Below, piece after piece: positions 6,912 to 14,525 of a DNA stretch of 26,613 nucleotides. Positions within the stretch are counted from its first letter, which is position 1. Each line of letters begins with the position of its first letter. The translations under genes were made by a program, and so were the position numbers. The notes below the pieces were generated by a model, which made no database searches, was not told where the DNA came from, and saw nothing but the letters and a program-made list of their open reading frames with translations. The DNA comes from UBA9676 sp036522155 (GTDB lineage Bacteria > Actinomycetota > Actinomycetes > Streptosporangiales > Streptosporangiaceae), in NCBI GenBank assembly GCA_036522155.1, contig DATDGI010000185.1:1-26613 (forward strand), read 5' to 3'.

Positions 6912-8762
6912 CTAGCTAAGCGGGCTCGGCGCGCCATACCCGATCCTCAGCACGGCCTGGCCAGTACGCAGCGTGACCTGTTGGACCCAGGCAGGGTGGT
7001 ACTCGGCTCGCTGCGCGTCGGTGAACGACCGCATCCAGCTGAGATATGCCGCACGCGTGCGGTGCGCCACCCGGACGGTCGTCGCCAAGTCCACCCACCG
7101 CAGGAGGCTGGCAGGTCCGCCGCCAGGCGACTGGCTGGCGAAGTCCACAATGCGCAACGGATGGCTATGGGCCATGGTGACGATGAGCAGCGGCAGCCGA
7201 GGGTCAATCTGGCCGCTGAGAAGCTGTGCCTTGGCTGTGGCGGAGAGCCTGATATTGCTGTTGGTCAGCAGCTGGGCGTCGGCCGCTTTCCTGACGCGCA
7301 GCGCCGCGGGTAGGGCGGCGCGATACGCCTTGGCGCCGCCGGGATAGTCCCACCTGATGTCGATCCTGGTGTTTCCCGTGCCGAAGCTCGCGATGATGGC
7401 CGGAGCGTAGACGGCCAGATGACTGCCGAACTGGTTCCGAACTGTGGCAGTGGCCACCACCAGGTCGGAGCCGAGGGGGTCGTTCGACGCAGGCCCGAGC
7501 GGCAACAGGTTCGGGGACGGGAAGCCGCTGTTGGCTAGATCCCCGCATACCTGGGTATCGCATGACACGACCGCGGCGGGGCTGACCTGGTGCAGTATCC
7601 AGGTGATCGCCTGTGTTCTCGCCGCAGCCTCAGCGGCGAGTTGGCTGATCCGGGCATGCCTGCCCGTTGGCCGCTCCAACGATGCGCCCCGCCGGGAAAG
7701 AGTGAACGCAAGCCCGCCAGCACCGGCAACCAGCAGGATCAAGGTCAACAGCGCAGCTGCCCGCCAGCGCCACGATGCGCGGCCATTTTCGTGCCGCCTC
7801 CACCGTAGCCTGGACGCCAGGCCGCCGCCGGTCAGGCCATCGCCGCTGCCGGCCCGCGGTTCGGGCGGTGCCGTAGGCGCCTGCTCTGAGCTAGCCGTCT
7901 TCTCGTCCGTGCCGAGAGCGGACACCATCGGCGGCGTCGGGCTCATGAGCCGCGCTCCGGCGGCCACCAGCTCGCTGAGCGCGCCGCGGGCCGACGGCCT
8001 GACGGCTGGGTCCTTGTTGAGGCAGCGATGGACCAGCGAGCCAAGTGGTTCGGGAAGCCTGCCCACATTTGGCTCGGAATGAAGAATGGCGTATGCCGTG
8101 GCTGTCAGCGACTCGCCCTTAAACGGCAACTCACCGGTACCCGCGAATGCCATCGTGACGGCCCACGACCACATGTCGGCCGCCGCGGTCACGCGGACCG
8201 CGGCCAGCTGCTCCGGAGCCATGAACGCGGGGGTTCCCACGGCGACCTCGCCAGAAAGGCCAGTGGTGGTCATGCCGGGAACGGCCGCCAGCCCGAAGTC
8301 GATGACCACTGGCCCGTCGGGCCCGAGCAGGACATTGGCGGGTTTGAAGTCGCGGTGCACCATGCCGGCGGCATGCACTGCGCCTAGCGCGGTCAGCGTC
8401 GCGACGGCGATGCGCTCGAGTACTGCGCCGCCGCGGGGCCCGAGCTGCTCGACGACCTCTTCCAGCGATGGCCCGCTGACGTATTCACTGACAATGAACG
8501 GCCGCCGTTCGAAGATTCCCGCATCCAGAACTTGCGCAGTGCAGAACCGGGCGACCCGCTGCGCTGCGGCGACCTCCTTCAGAAAGCGGCTCCGGACCTG
8601 TGGGTCTGTGGTTGGCGGCAGAAGCTTGACCGCCGCCCGGCTTCCAGTAGGACCGAGCGCCAGGAACACGACACCCTGCCCGCCTTCCCCGAGGCGCCCG
8701 AGCAACCGGTATACACCCACCTCGCGCGGATCCGTGTCGCGCAGCGGAAGCATTCCAGACAT
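6912..8762 (-). CDS. Membrane receptor Ser/Thr protein kinase
   Basis: This is a Hanks-type kinase of 616 residues. The start used gives MSGMLPLRDTDPREVG; a GTG at 8819 would add 19 residues, and neither has a good ribosome site. Numbered from the GTG at 8819, the glycine loop GEGGQGVVFL is at 44-53, the ATP-anchoring Lys65 in AAVKLLPP, the catalytic loop HRDFKPANVLL with Asp157, the DFG at 174-176 and MAPEQ follows. All catalytic residues are present, so it should be active. A Pro-rich linker leads to one membrane helix at about 354-374. The outside part (about 260 residues) has no PASTA repeats; it carries a VSCDTQVC pair, LLPLGPASNDPLGSDLVV and YAPAIIASFGTG, a block also seen in other actinobacterial surface proteins. 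Its ligand is unknown. Confidence 0.92.
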   Translation of the reverse strand: MSGMLPLRDTDPREVGVYRLLGRLGEGGQGVVFLALGPTGSRAAVKLLPPTTDPQVRSRFLKEVAAAQRVARFCTAQVLDAGIFERRPFIVSEYVSGPSLEEVVEQLGPRGGAVLERIAVATLTALGAVHAAGMVHRDFKPANVLLGPDGPVVIDFGLAAVPGMTTTGLSGEVAVGTPAFMAPEQLAAVRVTAAADMWSWAVTMAFAGTGELPFKGESLTATAYAILHSEPNVGRLPEPLGSLVHRCLNKDPAVRPSARGALSELVAAGARLMSPTPPMVSALGTDEKTASSEQAPTAPPEPRAGSGDGLTGGGLASRLRWRRHENGRASWRWRAAALLTLILLVAGAGGLAFTLSRRGASLERPTGRHARISQLAAEAAARTQAITWILHQVSPAAVVSCDTQVCGDLANSGFPSPNLLPLGPASNDPLGSDLVVATATVRNQFGSHLAVYAPAIIASFGTGNTRIDIRWDYPGGAKAYRAALPAALRVRKAADAQLLTNSNIRLSATAKAQLLSGQIDPRLPLLIVTMAHSHPLRIVDFASQSPGGGPASLLRWVDLATTVRVAHRTRAAYLSWMRSFTDAQRAEYHPAWVQQVTLRTGQAVLRIGYGAPSPLS

Positions 8763-8819
8763 TGTGGACCGAGCGGGTGTCACCCGGCCATTTTGCCCTG
8801 GCGGCTCAGCGCACGCCAC

Positions 8820-9234
8820 GATTCCGTTTCGCCAGTTGCCTTCTGCAGCTCCCGCTGCAGCCGCCTACGCTTTCGGGGAACTGGCCGATGGGGGCAGGGA
8901 CGATCGGCCAGCCGGGCGGGTTAGTCTCGGCAGATCCCAAGGACGGCGCTCACGCCAGCCCACCGGCAAGATGATGCTCTCGGCTGAGAACATAGGAAAT
9001 TTCCCCTTGAACCCGCTTCGACCCGGGCATGCTGTTGGAGGAGCCCGGCCACAAGATGCCTCAAGGGCAGGCAGCGAGCCGGGTCATGGGCGGGCCCCGG
9101 CAGTGCCGTCTCCCCCCCACGGTGCCCGGGGCTCCGCTCCGCCTTAGGCACCGGCCACAGCGCCCACGTTCGTCCGGCTCTCGCAAACCGGTCTTGCCAG
9201 CGCCATTTGCCCCATAGGGCAGCTGGGCTTCCCC
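8820..9234. other. Gap between the kinase and the IS element
   Basis: About 415 bp with no supported gene. It must hold the promoter of the kinase (minus strand). The open frames here have no ribosome sites or family features. A small dyad TGCCC-CATA-GGGCA is at about 9208-9221, just outside the IS. Confidence 0.4.
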
Positions 9235-9270
9235 TCGTAGCGTGGACATATCGCCTTAAAGGAGATGGCG

Positions 9271-9563
9271 ATGGGTGAGACACGCAGGAAGTTCGATCAT
9301 GATTTCAGGGAGGGCGCGGTCCGGCTGGTCCGGGAGACGGGCAAGCCGATCGCGCAGGTGGCCCGGGACCTGGGGATCAACGAGGGAACCCTGGGGACTG
9401 GGTGAACGCCGGCAGGCGCCGCCGCGGTGGGGATGGGGCGTTGAGCGAGGATGAGCGGGCGGAACTGGCCCGGCTGCGCAAGGAGAACGCCGGGCTGGCG
9501 ATGGAGCGTGACGTGCTCAAACGCAGCGTGGCCCTCTGGGTGAAGGACGCGATGGGGTGGTAG
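9271..9563 (+). pseudogene. IS3 transposase OrfA, frameshifted
   Basis: The reading begins MGETRRKFDHDFREGAVRLV and runs through the helix-turn-helix GKPIAQVARDLGINEGTLG, then stops early at 9403-9405. One base is missing at about 9397: restoring an A gives the expected GTLGNWV and the frame runs on through LSEDERAELARLRKENAGLA and the leucine-zipper part to a TAG at 9561-9563. The ATG at 9271 has AAAGGAG upstream; an ATG at 9265 is possible. The family OrfA binds the inverted repeats. A sequencing error could also explain the missing base. Confidence 0.85.
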
Positions 9564-10438
9564 CGGTGGCCGCGCTGATCGCTGCCCGGGGGGCTGATGG
9601 CATCCCGGTTGCGGTGGCCTGCCGGGCGCTGGGGGTGTCCCGGTCGTGGTTTTACCAGCACCAGGACGGCCGGCTGCCGCCTCGCGCGCAGCGGCGGGAG
9701 CGGCTCAAAGCCGAGGTCGCGCGGCTGTTCGGGCGGCACGAGGGCAGGTACGGGTCGCCGCGGATCACCGCTGACCTGCGCGATGCCGGGTGGCGGGTGA
9801 GTGAGAACACCGTCGCTGCGCTGATGCGCGAGCAGCACCTGGCGGCGCGGCGGAAGAAGAAACGCAGATCCACGACCCGGCTGGGCAAGGGCCGGTGGCG
9901 GGCACCAGACCTGGTCAAGCGCGATTTCCCCGCCAGCCAGATCAACACCAAGTGGTACGGCGATGGCACCGGGATCGGAACCGATGAGGGCAAGCTCTAC
10001 CTGGCCTCGGTCTTGGACATGGCCTCCCGCCGGGTGCTGGGCTTCGCCCTGGGCGAGCACCACGACGCGCAGCTGGCCTACGGCGCGCTGACGATGGCGG
10101 TGGCGGTGCGCGGCGGCCAGGCCCCCGGCGTCATCATGCACACCGGCCAGGGCAGCGAGTACACCGCAAGGCTGGTCCGCGCGGCCTGCGGCCGCCTGGG
10201 CATCCGCCAGTCGATGGGCAGGCCCGGCTCCGCGCTGGACAACGCGGTCATCGAGTCCTGGCACTCGACCCTGGAATTCGAGTTGCGGGCCCTGGAGCAC
10301 TTCGCTACCCGGGCGGCAGCACGGGCCCGGGTCGCTGCCTGGATCGATGACTACAACCAGCACCGGCGCCACTCAGCGCTGCAGATGATGTCACCGGTGG
10401 ACTACGAGAAAACACTCCAGCCCGGGGAGGCGGCCTAA
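9557..10438 (+). CDS. IS3-family transposase OrfB, catalytic Asp missing
   Basis: This 293-residue DDE integrase-fold transposase has HTH_21-type RYGSPRITADLRDAGWRVSENTVAALM followed by the rve core. The DD35E triad reads Asp136 in WYGDGTGI, Gly197 in HTGQGSEYTA and Glu233 in NAVIESW. The middle position should be Asp (family form HTDQGSEYTA), and the 35-residue gap to the Glu is exact. A single GAC to GGC change would account for it. The C-terminal RRHSALQMMSPVDYE is normal. The GTG start overlaps the end of orfA. The protein should be catalytically dead although the frame is intact. Confidence 0.9.
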   Translation: MVAVAALIAARGADGIPVAVACRALGVSRSWFYQHQDGRLPPRAQRRERLKAEVARLFGRHEGRYGSPRITADLRDAGWRVSENTVAALMREQHLAARRKKKRRSTTRLGKGRWRAPDLVKRDFPASQINTKWYGDGTGIGTDEGKLYLASVLDMASRRVLGFALGEHHDAQLAYGALTMAVAVRGGQAPGVIMHTGQGSEYTARLVRAACGRLGIRQSMGRPGSALDNAVIESWHSTLEFELRALEHFATRAAARARVAAWIDDYNQHRRHSALQMMSPVDYEKTLQPGEAA

Positions 10439-10455
10439 ATGGCCCCACGTCCTGC

Positions 10456-10755
10456 GCCACCCAGTACCGGCCGGTGCCCGGCTGCGTCCAGGTCGTTCCT
10501 CCGCGGGCCTGACGGCCCTGCGGGGGTCTCCACCTGGACACTGCCTGCGCTCCGGCGCTTACATGGCAGCTAGCAGGAAGCGGGACCACAACAAGATCAG
10601 CCCGATCAGAGTGTCCACGCTTTCAGGGGAACCGCGGGCGCCCGCTTCGTGTGGGCATCGGCGGGCAGGTCGTCATGGTTTGGCGTCGCGGCTGGTTTCT
10701 GGACCCTTGGCATGCGGGCGCCCGCAACGTGTACGCATTAGTGTACGCTTGGTGG
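10456..10755. promoter_or_regulatory. Upstream region of the Fic toxin-antitoxin operon, with paired palindromes
   Basis: The perfect 12-bp palindrome GCGGGCGCCCGC occurs twice, at 10634-10645 and 10714-10725. Each copy is followed by two variable bases and CGTGT. Directly after the second copy, GTGTACGC is repeated at 10729-10736 and 10741-10748, ending 7 bp before the antitoxin start. These are good candidates for sites bound by the antitoxin's Phd-like domain. No gene is visible in the rest. Confidence 0.5.
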
Positions 10756-11079
10756 ATGTCTGTGCCGGTGGTGATGTCGTTCCGTGAGTTCCGTGCCGGG
10801 CTTGCCAGGGTGCTCGACCAAGTCAGGCGGTCTCCGGGCGATGTGGTTTTCGTCGGCTCTCATCGCAGGGCGGAGGCGGTCCTAGTGTCTGTCGAGCAGT
10901 ATGAGGCCATGCTGGAGGCGGCGGAGCGGCAGCATTCGGTCGCGGCGGCGCTGGCGTCGGTGCGTGCCGAGGGCCTGGAGCCGAGCCTGGCGGATCTCGC
11001 GCTGTTCGTCGAGGTAGCAGCGGGACAGCTGACCACTGACGAGCTGCGTGACCGGATCTTGTCGCGCTACCGAAAGTGA
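10756..11079 (+). CDS. Fic antitoxin: Phd-like DNA-binding domain joined to a VbhA-like inhibitory helix
   Basis: This 107-residue protein appears to have two modules. Residues 7-53, MSFREFRAGLARVLDQVRR to VSVEQYEAML, look like a Phd/YefM antitoxin DNA-binding domain. Residues 60-107 look like the VbhA/FicA antitoxin: SVRAEG (68-73) fits the inhibitory motif [ST]xxxE[GN] whose Glu blocks ATP binding in the Fic active site, followed by the ALFVEVAAGQLTTDELRDRILSRY helices. The ATG at 10756 sits behind GGTGG; ATG 10774 is possible, and a longer open frame from 10651 is unlikely. The stop overlaps the toxin start by 4 bp, a typical coupled toxin-antitoxin pair. The VbhA match is by motif and context. 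Confidence 0.8.
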   Translation: MSVPVVMSFREFRAGLARVLDQVRRSPGDVVFVGSHRRAEAVLVSVEQYEAMLEAAERQHSVAAALASVRAEGLEPSLADLALFVEVAAGQLTTDELRDRILSRYRK

Positions 11080-11699
11080 GCAGGACGGGCCCGGATCCCT
11101 ACCTTGACCCGGCCAGCGGCGTTCTCCGCAATCTGCTGGGCATTACCGATCCTGGCGAGCTGGCCCAGGTGGAGGCTGCGCTGTCGGCATCCCGGCTGAT
11201 TGACCTGGAACGCCGGCGGCTGCCCGGCAAGTATGACCTTGACCATCTGCGGGCGTTCCACCGTTACATTCTTGGCGACCTCTACCAGTGGGCTGGTGAG
11301 CTGCGGACCGTGTCCATCGCGAAAGGCTCGCTGTTCTGCCTGCCTCAGCACCTGGAGTCCTACGGCGCCGATATCTTCGGTCGGCTGGCCGGGGTAGACC
11401 GGCTACGGGGTTTGTCGCGTGAGCCGTTTATCGGCCAGCTGGCGGAGTTCCTGGCCGACGTCAACGCCCTGCACCCGTTCCGGGAGGGCAACGGCCGGGC
11501 CCAGCGAGCGTTCTTCTCTCAGCTCGTCCATGACGCTGGGCATCATATCGACTGGGTGCGCATGGACCCCGCCCGTAACGTCACCGCCAGCGCCGCCGCC
11601 CACCACGGGGACCTCGCACCGCTGACCGCGATGCTCAACGAGCTCATCGACCTGCCGCACCCGCCCGGGCCACCTGGCCCCGGCGGGCACGCCGCCTGA
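11076..11699 (+). CDS. Fic-domain toxin (probable AMP transferase)
   Basis: This 207-residue Fic protein has the active-site loop HPFREGNGRAQR at residues 133-144, a full match to HxFx(D/E)GNGRxxR with catalytic His133. The target-docking flap lies around TVSIAKGSLFCLPQHL. Fic toxins of the VbhT/FicT group transfer AMP to DNA gyrase and topoisomerase IV; this protein's target is not shown by sequence. The GTG start overlaps the antitoxin stop (GTGA), so translation is coupled. The C-terminal 20 residues are Pro/Gly-rich. All key residues are intact, so it should be active when not restrained. It is the last gene of the island and may stabilise it. Confidence 0.92.
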   Translation: MSRTGPDPYLDPASGVLRNLLGITDPGELAQVEAALSASRLIDLERRRLPGKYDLDHLRAFHRYILGDLYQWAGELRTVSIAKGSLFCLPQHLESYGADIFGRLAGVDRLRGLSREPFIGQLAEFLADVNALHPFREGNGRAQRAFFSQLVHDAGHHIDWVRMDPARNVTASAAAHHGDLAPLTAMLNELIDLPHPPGPPGPGGHAA

Positions 11700-11751
11700 C
11701 CACACGCTCCAGGCACGGTTCCGGGCCAGATTGCTTGCTCTTGGCTGGCTG

Positions 11752-11774
11752 GGCCCCGGTCCTCATCCGGGGCC
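11752..11774 (+). terminator. Hairpin terminator after the Fic operon
   Basis: GGCCCCGG and CCGGGGCC form a perfect 8-bp stem with the 7-base loop TCCTCAT, 53 bp after the Fic stop. There is no T-run. Confidence 0.6.
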
Positions 11775-11934
11775 GGGTCTGCAAGTTCCCTGATGTCTTG
11801 AGATTCAAAGAGCCAAACCAAGAGCCAACGACTGCCGCTGTCAGGCGTCATCAGGCCACGGCCAGCCGATATCGCCGCAGCTAGATGTCACATCGGGCGA
11901 CGCCTGGCAACGTCCCGCGATCGGCGGGGCGCGT

Positions 11935-12000
11935 CTTACAAGCGAGGGGTCACTGGTTCGAACCCAGTTGCGCCCACCAGGCCAGAGCAGTATTTCGAAT
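11935..12000 (+). repeat. attR: displaced 3' half of tRNA-Val
   Basis: The first 44 bp (11935-11978) repeat 4876-4919 without mismatch: part of the anticodon loop, the T arm and the acceptor 3' strand. No tRNA 5' half precedes it, so it is not a tRNA gene. The weaker similarity up to 12000 shows the att region is longer than the tRNA part. It marks the right boundary of the island. Confidence 0.88.
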
Positions 12001-12206
12001 GCGTCCGGGCACTCCTGTGGCCCCGCACCAAGCGAACTGGACACCGGCAGGAACGCATGTGGGCTCGCAGAGAGCCGGGCTGACCAAGTCGAAACACACG
12101 ACTTTCGGGCATCCGCTCATCGATTTCAGCGTGGTCAGGCAGGTCAGTGCGGCTCTCCGCGTTTGAGCTAGGACGGCAGATTCGGATGCGCAGGACGGTG
12201 ATTGGT

Positions 12207-13550
12207 TTACAAGCTGAATTCCCAGAACGTGGTCCAGTCGCTCCAGGGTGCATTTGGATCCGGCGTATCTTTGACCGAGGTGCGAATGGTCGGCATGTTC
12301 TGGCCGCCCTGAATCGCGAACAGCTGCAGGCGTCCGTCGGCTAGCTCCCCGACTGCTACCGACACCACGGGACCTGGATCGGGCTGCATTCTTCCCCAGG
12401 CCGCCCACGCAGAGCTGGGATCTGTTGTTGTCTTCCACGTCGTGCTGAGGGACGAATCACGGCCAATGGCCCAAAGCTGTGGGCGAAGGTCCGGGAGGCG
12501 ACCCACCGTAATGTCAACAGCGCCGACGAAGGGGGGTTCCATCTGGGACCACGGCGACCAACTGGCGTTTGGCTGCGTCGAGGTCTTCCAGGTAGAGATC
12601 ATCGTGCCGTCGCCGCGGCTGGCCCACAGTTGCAGTCGGCCATCGCTGAGGTTTCCCGCTCCCAGACTCAACAGGCGGTCGATATCCGCATTGAATGGCG
12701 TTTCCATCTGGCTCCAGGGAAGCCAAGGCGCATTCGGGTCAGCCGATGCCTTCCAGGTGGTCATCAAGGGGGCAATGATATCGTCGACGAATGCCCAGAT
12801 CTGACCCTTGCCGTCGGCCGATCGGCCCGCCATGGCGAACAAGAAACCCACGGGAGTGTCCTGGAGCTGCGGCGGCACCCAACCGGCGTCTGGGTCCGGC
12901 GACTCCTTCCAGGTAGTGATCAGCTGGTTGTCGTCCAACAGTCCCCAGAGCTGTATTTTCCCGTCGGCGAGTGGCACGGCGAATACGTCGGTAAAACCGA
13001 AGTCGCCCGAGTTCAGGAACTGCCCCGAGTCTCCCGCCCAGTTTCGCGTGTCCGTCGGGTTGCCCTGTGTCGACGACTGCCACATGCTGAAGATGATGGG
13101 GAAGCGGAACCGAGGAACGACGAAGAGTTGAAGCCTGCCATCGGGCAGAGCGGCGACCGATAGCAGGTTTCGAGCCTGGGTGACGTTGGGTGCCGGTGTA
13201 GGCGGGGGAGGCGGCGGCGGGGGAGGCGGCGGAGGAGGCGGCGGCGGCGGGCCCGGAGCCGACAACGTACTCTGATAGTAGGGCCCGTAATCAGTTGAAA
13301 AGTCTGTGGCTTCGGTGGAGAAGACCACTGTGAGCACGTACGCGTACTGGGTCGCCGGTTGGAGCCCCAGAAAAGGGGCTGTCCCGAACTGGTCGTTGAA
13401 CGGGCCCTCCGTGGTCTGATGTCCATGAGAATCTGTCTGGGCGACGGTCACGCTGTTGATGAATCCATTGTCATCTGGCGAAGGGCTCCAGCTCACTGAT
13501 ATTGCTGTATCGCTGACAGGAGCGGCAGAGATATTTGGCACTTTTCTCAC
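12207..13550 (-). CDS. Fibronectin-III / polyproline / PLL-like beta-propeller lectin
   Basis: This 447-residue protein has three parts. Residues 1-95 resemble one fibronectin type III domain (VSDTAISVSWSPSPDDNGF, LQPATQYAYVLTV). Next is a linker with about 17 consecutive prolines. Residues 125-447 hold about six tandem repeats of roughly 50 residues with the pattern DGRLQLWA, then TWKTS, then DPNAxWxxWSQM. This is typical of PLL-like (DUF346) lectins, seven-bladed propellers that bind fucose or O-methylated sugars between blades. No signal peptide, membrane segment or lipobox is present. The GTG start lies just behind GGAGAG, and an in-frame TAA upstream excludes extension. It lies outside the island, downstream of the lipoprotein on the same strand. 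Confidence 0.8.
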   Translation of the reverse strand: MRKVPNISAAPVSDTAISVSWSPSPDDNGFINSVTVAQTDSHGHQTTEGPFNDQFGTAPFLGLQPATQYAYVLTVVFSTEATDFSTDYGPYYQSTLSAPGPPPPPPPPPPPPPPPPPTPAPNVTQARNLLSVAALPDGRLQLFVVPRFRFPIIFSMWQSSTQGNPTDTRNWAGDSGQFLNSGDFGFTDVFAVPLADGKIQLWGLLDDNQLITTWKESPDPDAGWVPPQLQDTPVGFLFAMAGRSADGKGQIWAFVDDIIAPLMTTWKASADPNAPWLPWSQMETPFNADIDRLLSLGAGNLSDGRLQLWASRGDGTMISTWKTSTQPNASWSPWSQMEPPFVGAVDITVGRLPDLRPQLWAIGRDSSLSTTWKTTTDPSSAWAAWGRMQPDPGPVVSVAVGELADGRLQLFAIQGGQNMPTIRTSVKDTPDPNAPWSDWTTFWEFSL

Positions 13551-13818
13551 TTCTCTCCGTTATAAGTGTCGAGTGGTAAACATTCAGGTCAGATCGCTGG
13601 CTCGATTCGCTCAAGGCCGGTTGGTGGTCATCGGACGTGTCTGGATTGAAGCTCCCCCATAGACGCGTCGAAACAGATGACGACGTTCGTCGGGCGCCAT
13701 ATTGGCGAGCATTGCTGGATAGGAGCGGACCCCGAACCATCGGCCCGGGGACCTGTTGGCATTCACTGGGAACCCCCACTGGTCAGATAGCGAATGGCTG
13801 CTGCCGTGTCTTGCTGTC

Positions 13819-14430
13819 TCATGCGTTCCGGCAGGTGAACTGGGCGTGTCCGGAGATGGTCTTGGCCGGCCCGGCCGAGCCGGCCAGCTTCGTGAAGGTC
13901 ACGGACACCGAGCCATTAGCGCCCGCTACGGCTCTGACAGCGCTGCTAGATCCTGACGCATCGTATTCCGTGGTGCCAATGAGGAATCGGACGTCGGCGT
14001 CGCTGCCCGCAGTGGTGTAGGTGCCAGGCCCGTGATACTTGTCGAGGTACGTGTAGAACGCGGCGACGGGGCCTGTGATGAACACGGGGGCGCTCAGCTG
14101 GACCTCGCCTGCGTTGCTCGCGGCGTCGTGGGACAGGACAGCGCCGCAGGTCTCCTCGTTGGGCATGGTGTCGGTGCCGTGGAAGGCCTGGGCGCCGGCC
14201 GCGATGACCGTGAGGAAGTAACAGGATTTCGCTCCGGGATAGCTGGAGCATGAGGCAAGCGCGCCATTGCCGGAGCCCGCACCGGCCGAGCTTGACGCGG
14301 GGCCCGGTGCGGCGCTACTGATCGGGCTGCTGTTACCCGAGCCACAGCCGGCTAGCGCCGCGCCGAGCATAAGGATGAGGGTCGTTGCGGCGGCGTGGCG
14401 GGGCGCCCGCGCCGGAGCAGGAGACTTCAT
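13819..14430 (-). CDS. Putative secreted lipoprotein, unknown function
   Basis: This 203-residue protein starts with an ATG behind AAAGGAG. A basic N-terminus, a hydrophobic stretch and the lipobox LAGC (Cys29) mark it as a membrane-anchored lipoprotein. A Ser/Gly/Ala-rich spacer follows, then a domain with four more cysteines (CSSYPGAKSC, EETC and the C-terminal FTC) that could form two disulfides. No family is recognised; the globular part contains AFYTYLDKYHGPGTY and DVRFLIGTTEYDASG. Its promoter carries copy 1 of the shared 22-bp element, so it is probably controlled by the adjacent LuxR-type ATPase. Confidence 0.82.
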   Translation of the reverse strand: MKSPAPARAPRHAAATTLILMLGAALAGCGSGNSSPISSAAPGPASSSAGAGSGNGALASCSSYPGAKSCYFLTVIAAGAQAFHGTDTMPNEETCGAVLSHDAASNAGEVQLSAPVFITGPVAAFYTYLDKYHGPGTYTTAGSDADVRFLIGTTEYDASGSSSAVRAVAGANGSVSVTFTKLAGSAGPAKTISGHAQFTCRNA

Positions 14431-14525
14431 ATCCGCTCCTTTGGCAGATTCGCGGGGACGTGACCGGTGCTGGCCTATGGCCGGCGCCGCGGCCTTGACT
14501 GCCCCTGATCGCTGACACAGTCGCA

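Larger units (their letters stand above)
9235..10455 (+). mobile_element. IS3-family insertion sequence, inactive copy
   Basis: Two overlapping frames in the orfA/orfB order define an IS3-family element of about 1.2 kb. The probable ends are inferred from a weak inverted match: CGTGGACATAT at 9241-9251 on the left, and the complement of ATGGCCCCACG at 10439-10449 on the right. The exact boundaries and target duplication could not be fixed. orfA is frameshifted and orfB has lost a catalytic Asp, so this copy cannot transpose on its own. Confidence 0.8.
4918..11978. mobile_element. Integrated island at tRNA-Val, about 7 kb, no integrase visible
   Basis: The segment is bounded by the tRNA-Val 3' half and its 44-bp exact repeat. 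It contains an Xre regulator, a sigma-like factor, a receptor Ser/Thr kinase, an IS3-family element with two inactivating lesions, and a Fic toxin-antitoxin pair. No tyrosine or serine recombinase, excisionase, replication or transfer gene is readable on either strand, so the element cannot be self-mobile as it stands. It is either a deletion remnant of a larger integrative element or depends on an integrase elsewhere. Confidence 0.8.
11700..12206. other. Right end of the island and flank, no gene
   Basis: It contains the Fic terminator, a repeated AAGAGCCAA (11808-11816 and 11820-11828, 12-bp period), the attR repeat and about 205 bp of flank up to the lectin stop. Open frames crossing attR read the tRNA 3' end as protein and are not genes. 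Confidence 0.6.

Noticed and set aside
11698..11713. CCACACGCTCC as a fourth copy of the LAL-linked element
   Set aside because: Only the CCACACGCT part matches; the GTGGAAA half and a TARCGT box at the right distance are missing.
11935..11978. A second tRNA-Val gene
   Set aside because: Only the 3' part is present; there is no acceptor 5' strand, D arm or 5' anticodon strand.
11841..12438. Minus-strand frames containing GATGFEPVTPRL and NWVRTSDPSLVR
   Set aside because: These peptides are translations of the tRNA 3' end in the attR repeat, a common misannotation, not protein genes.
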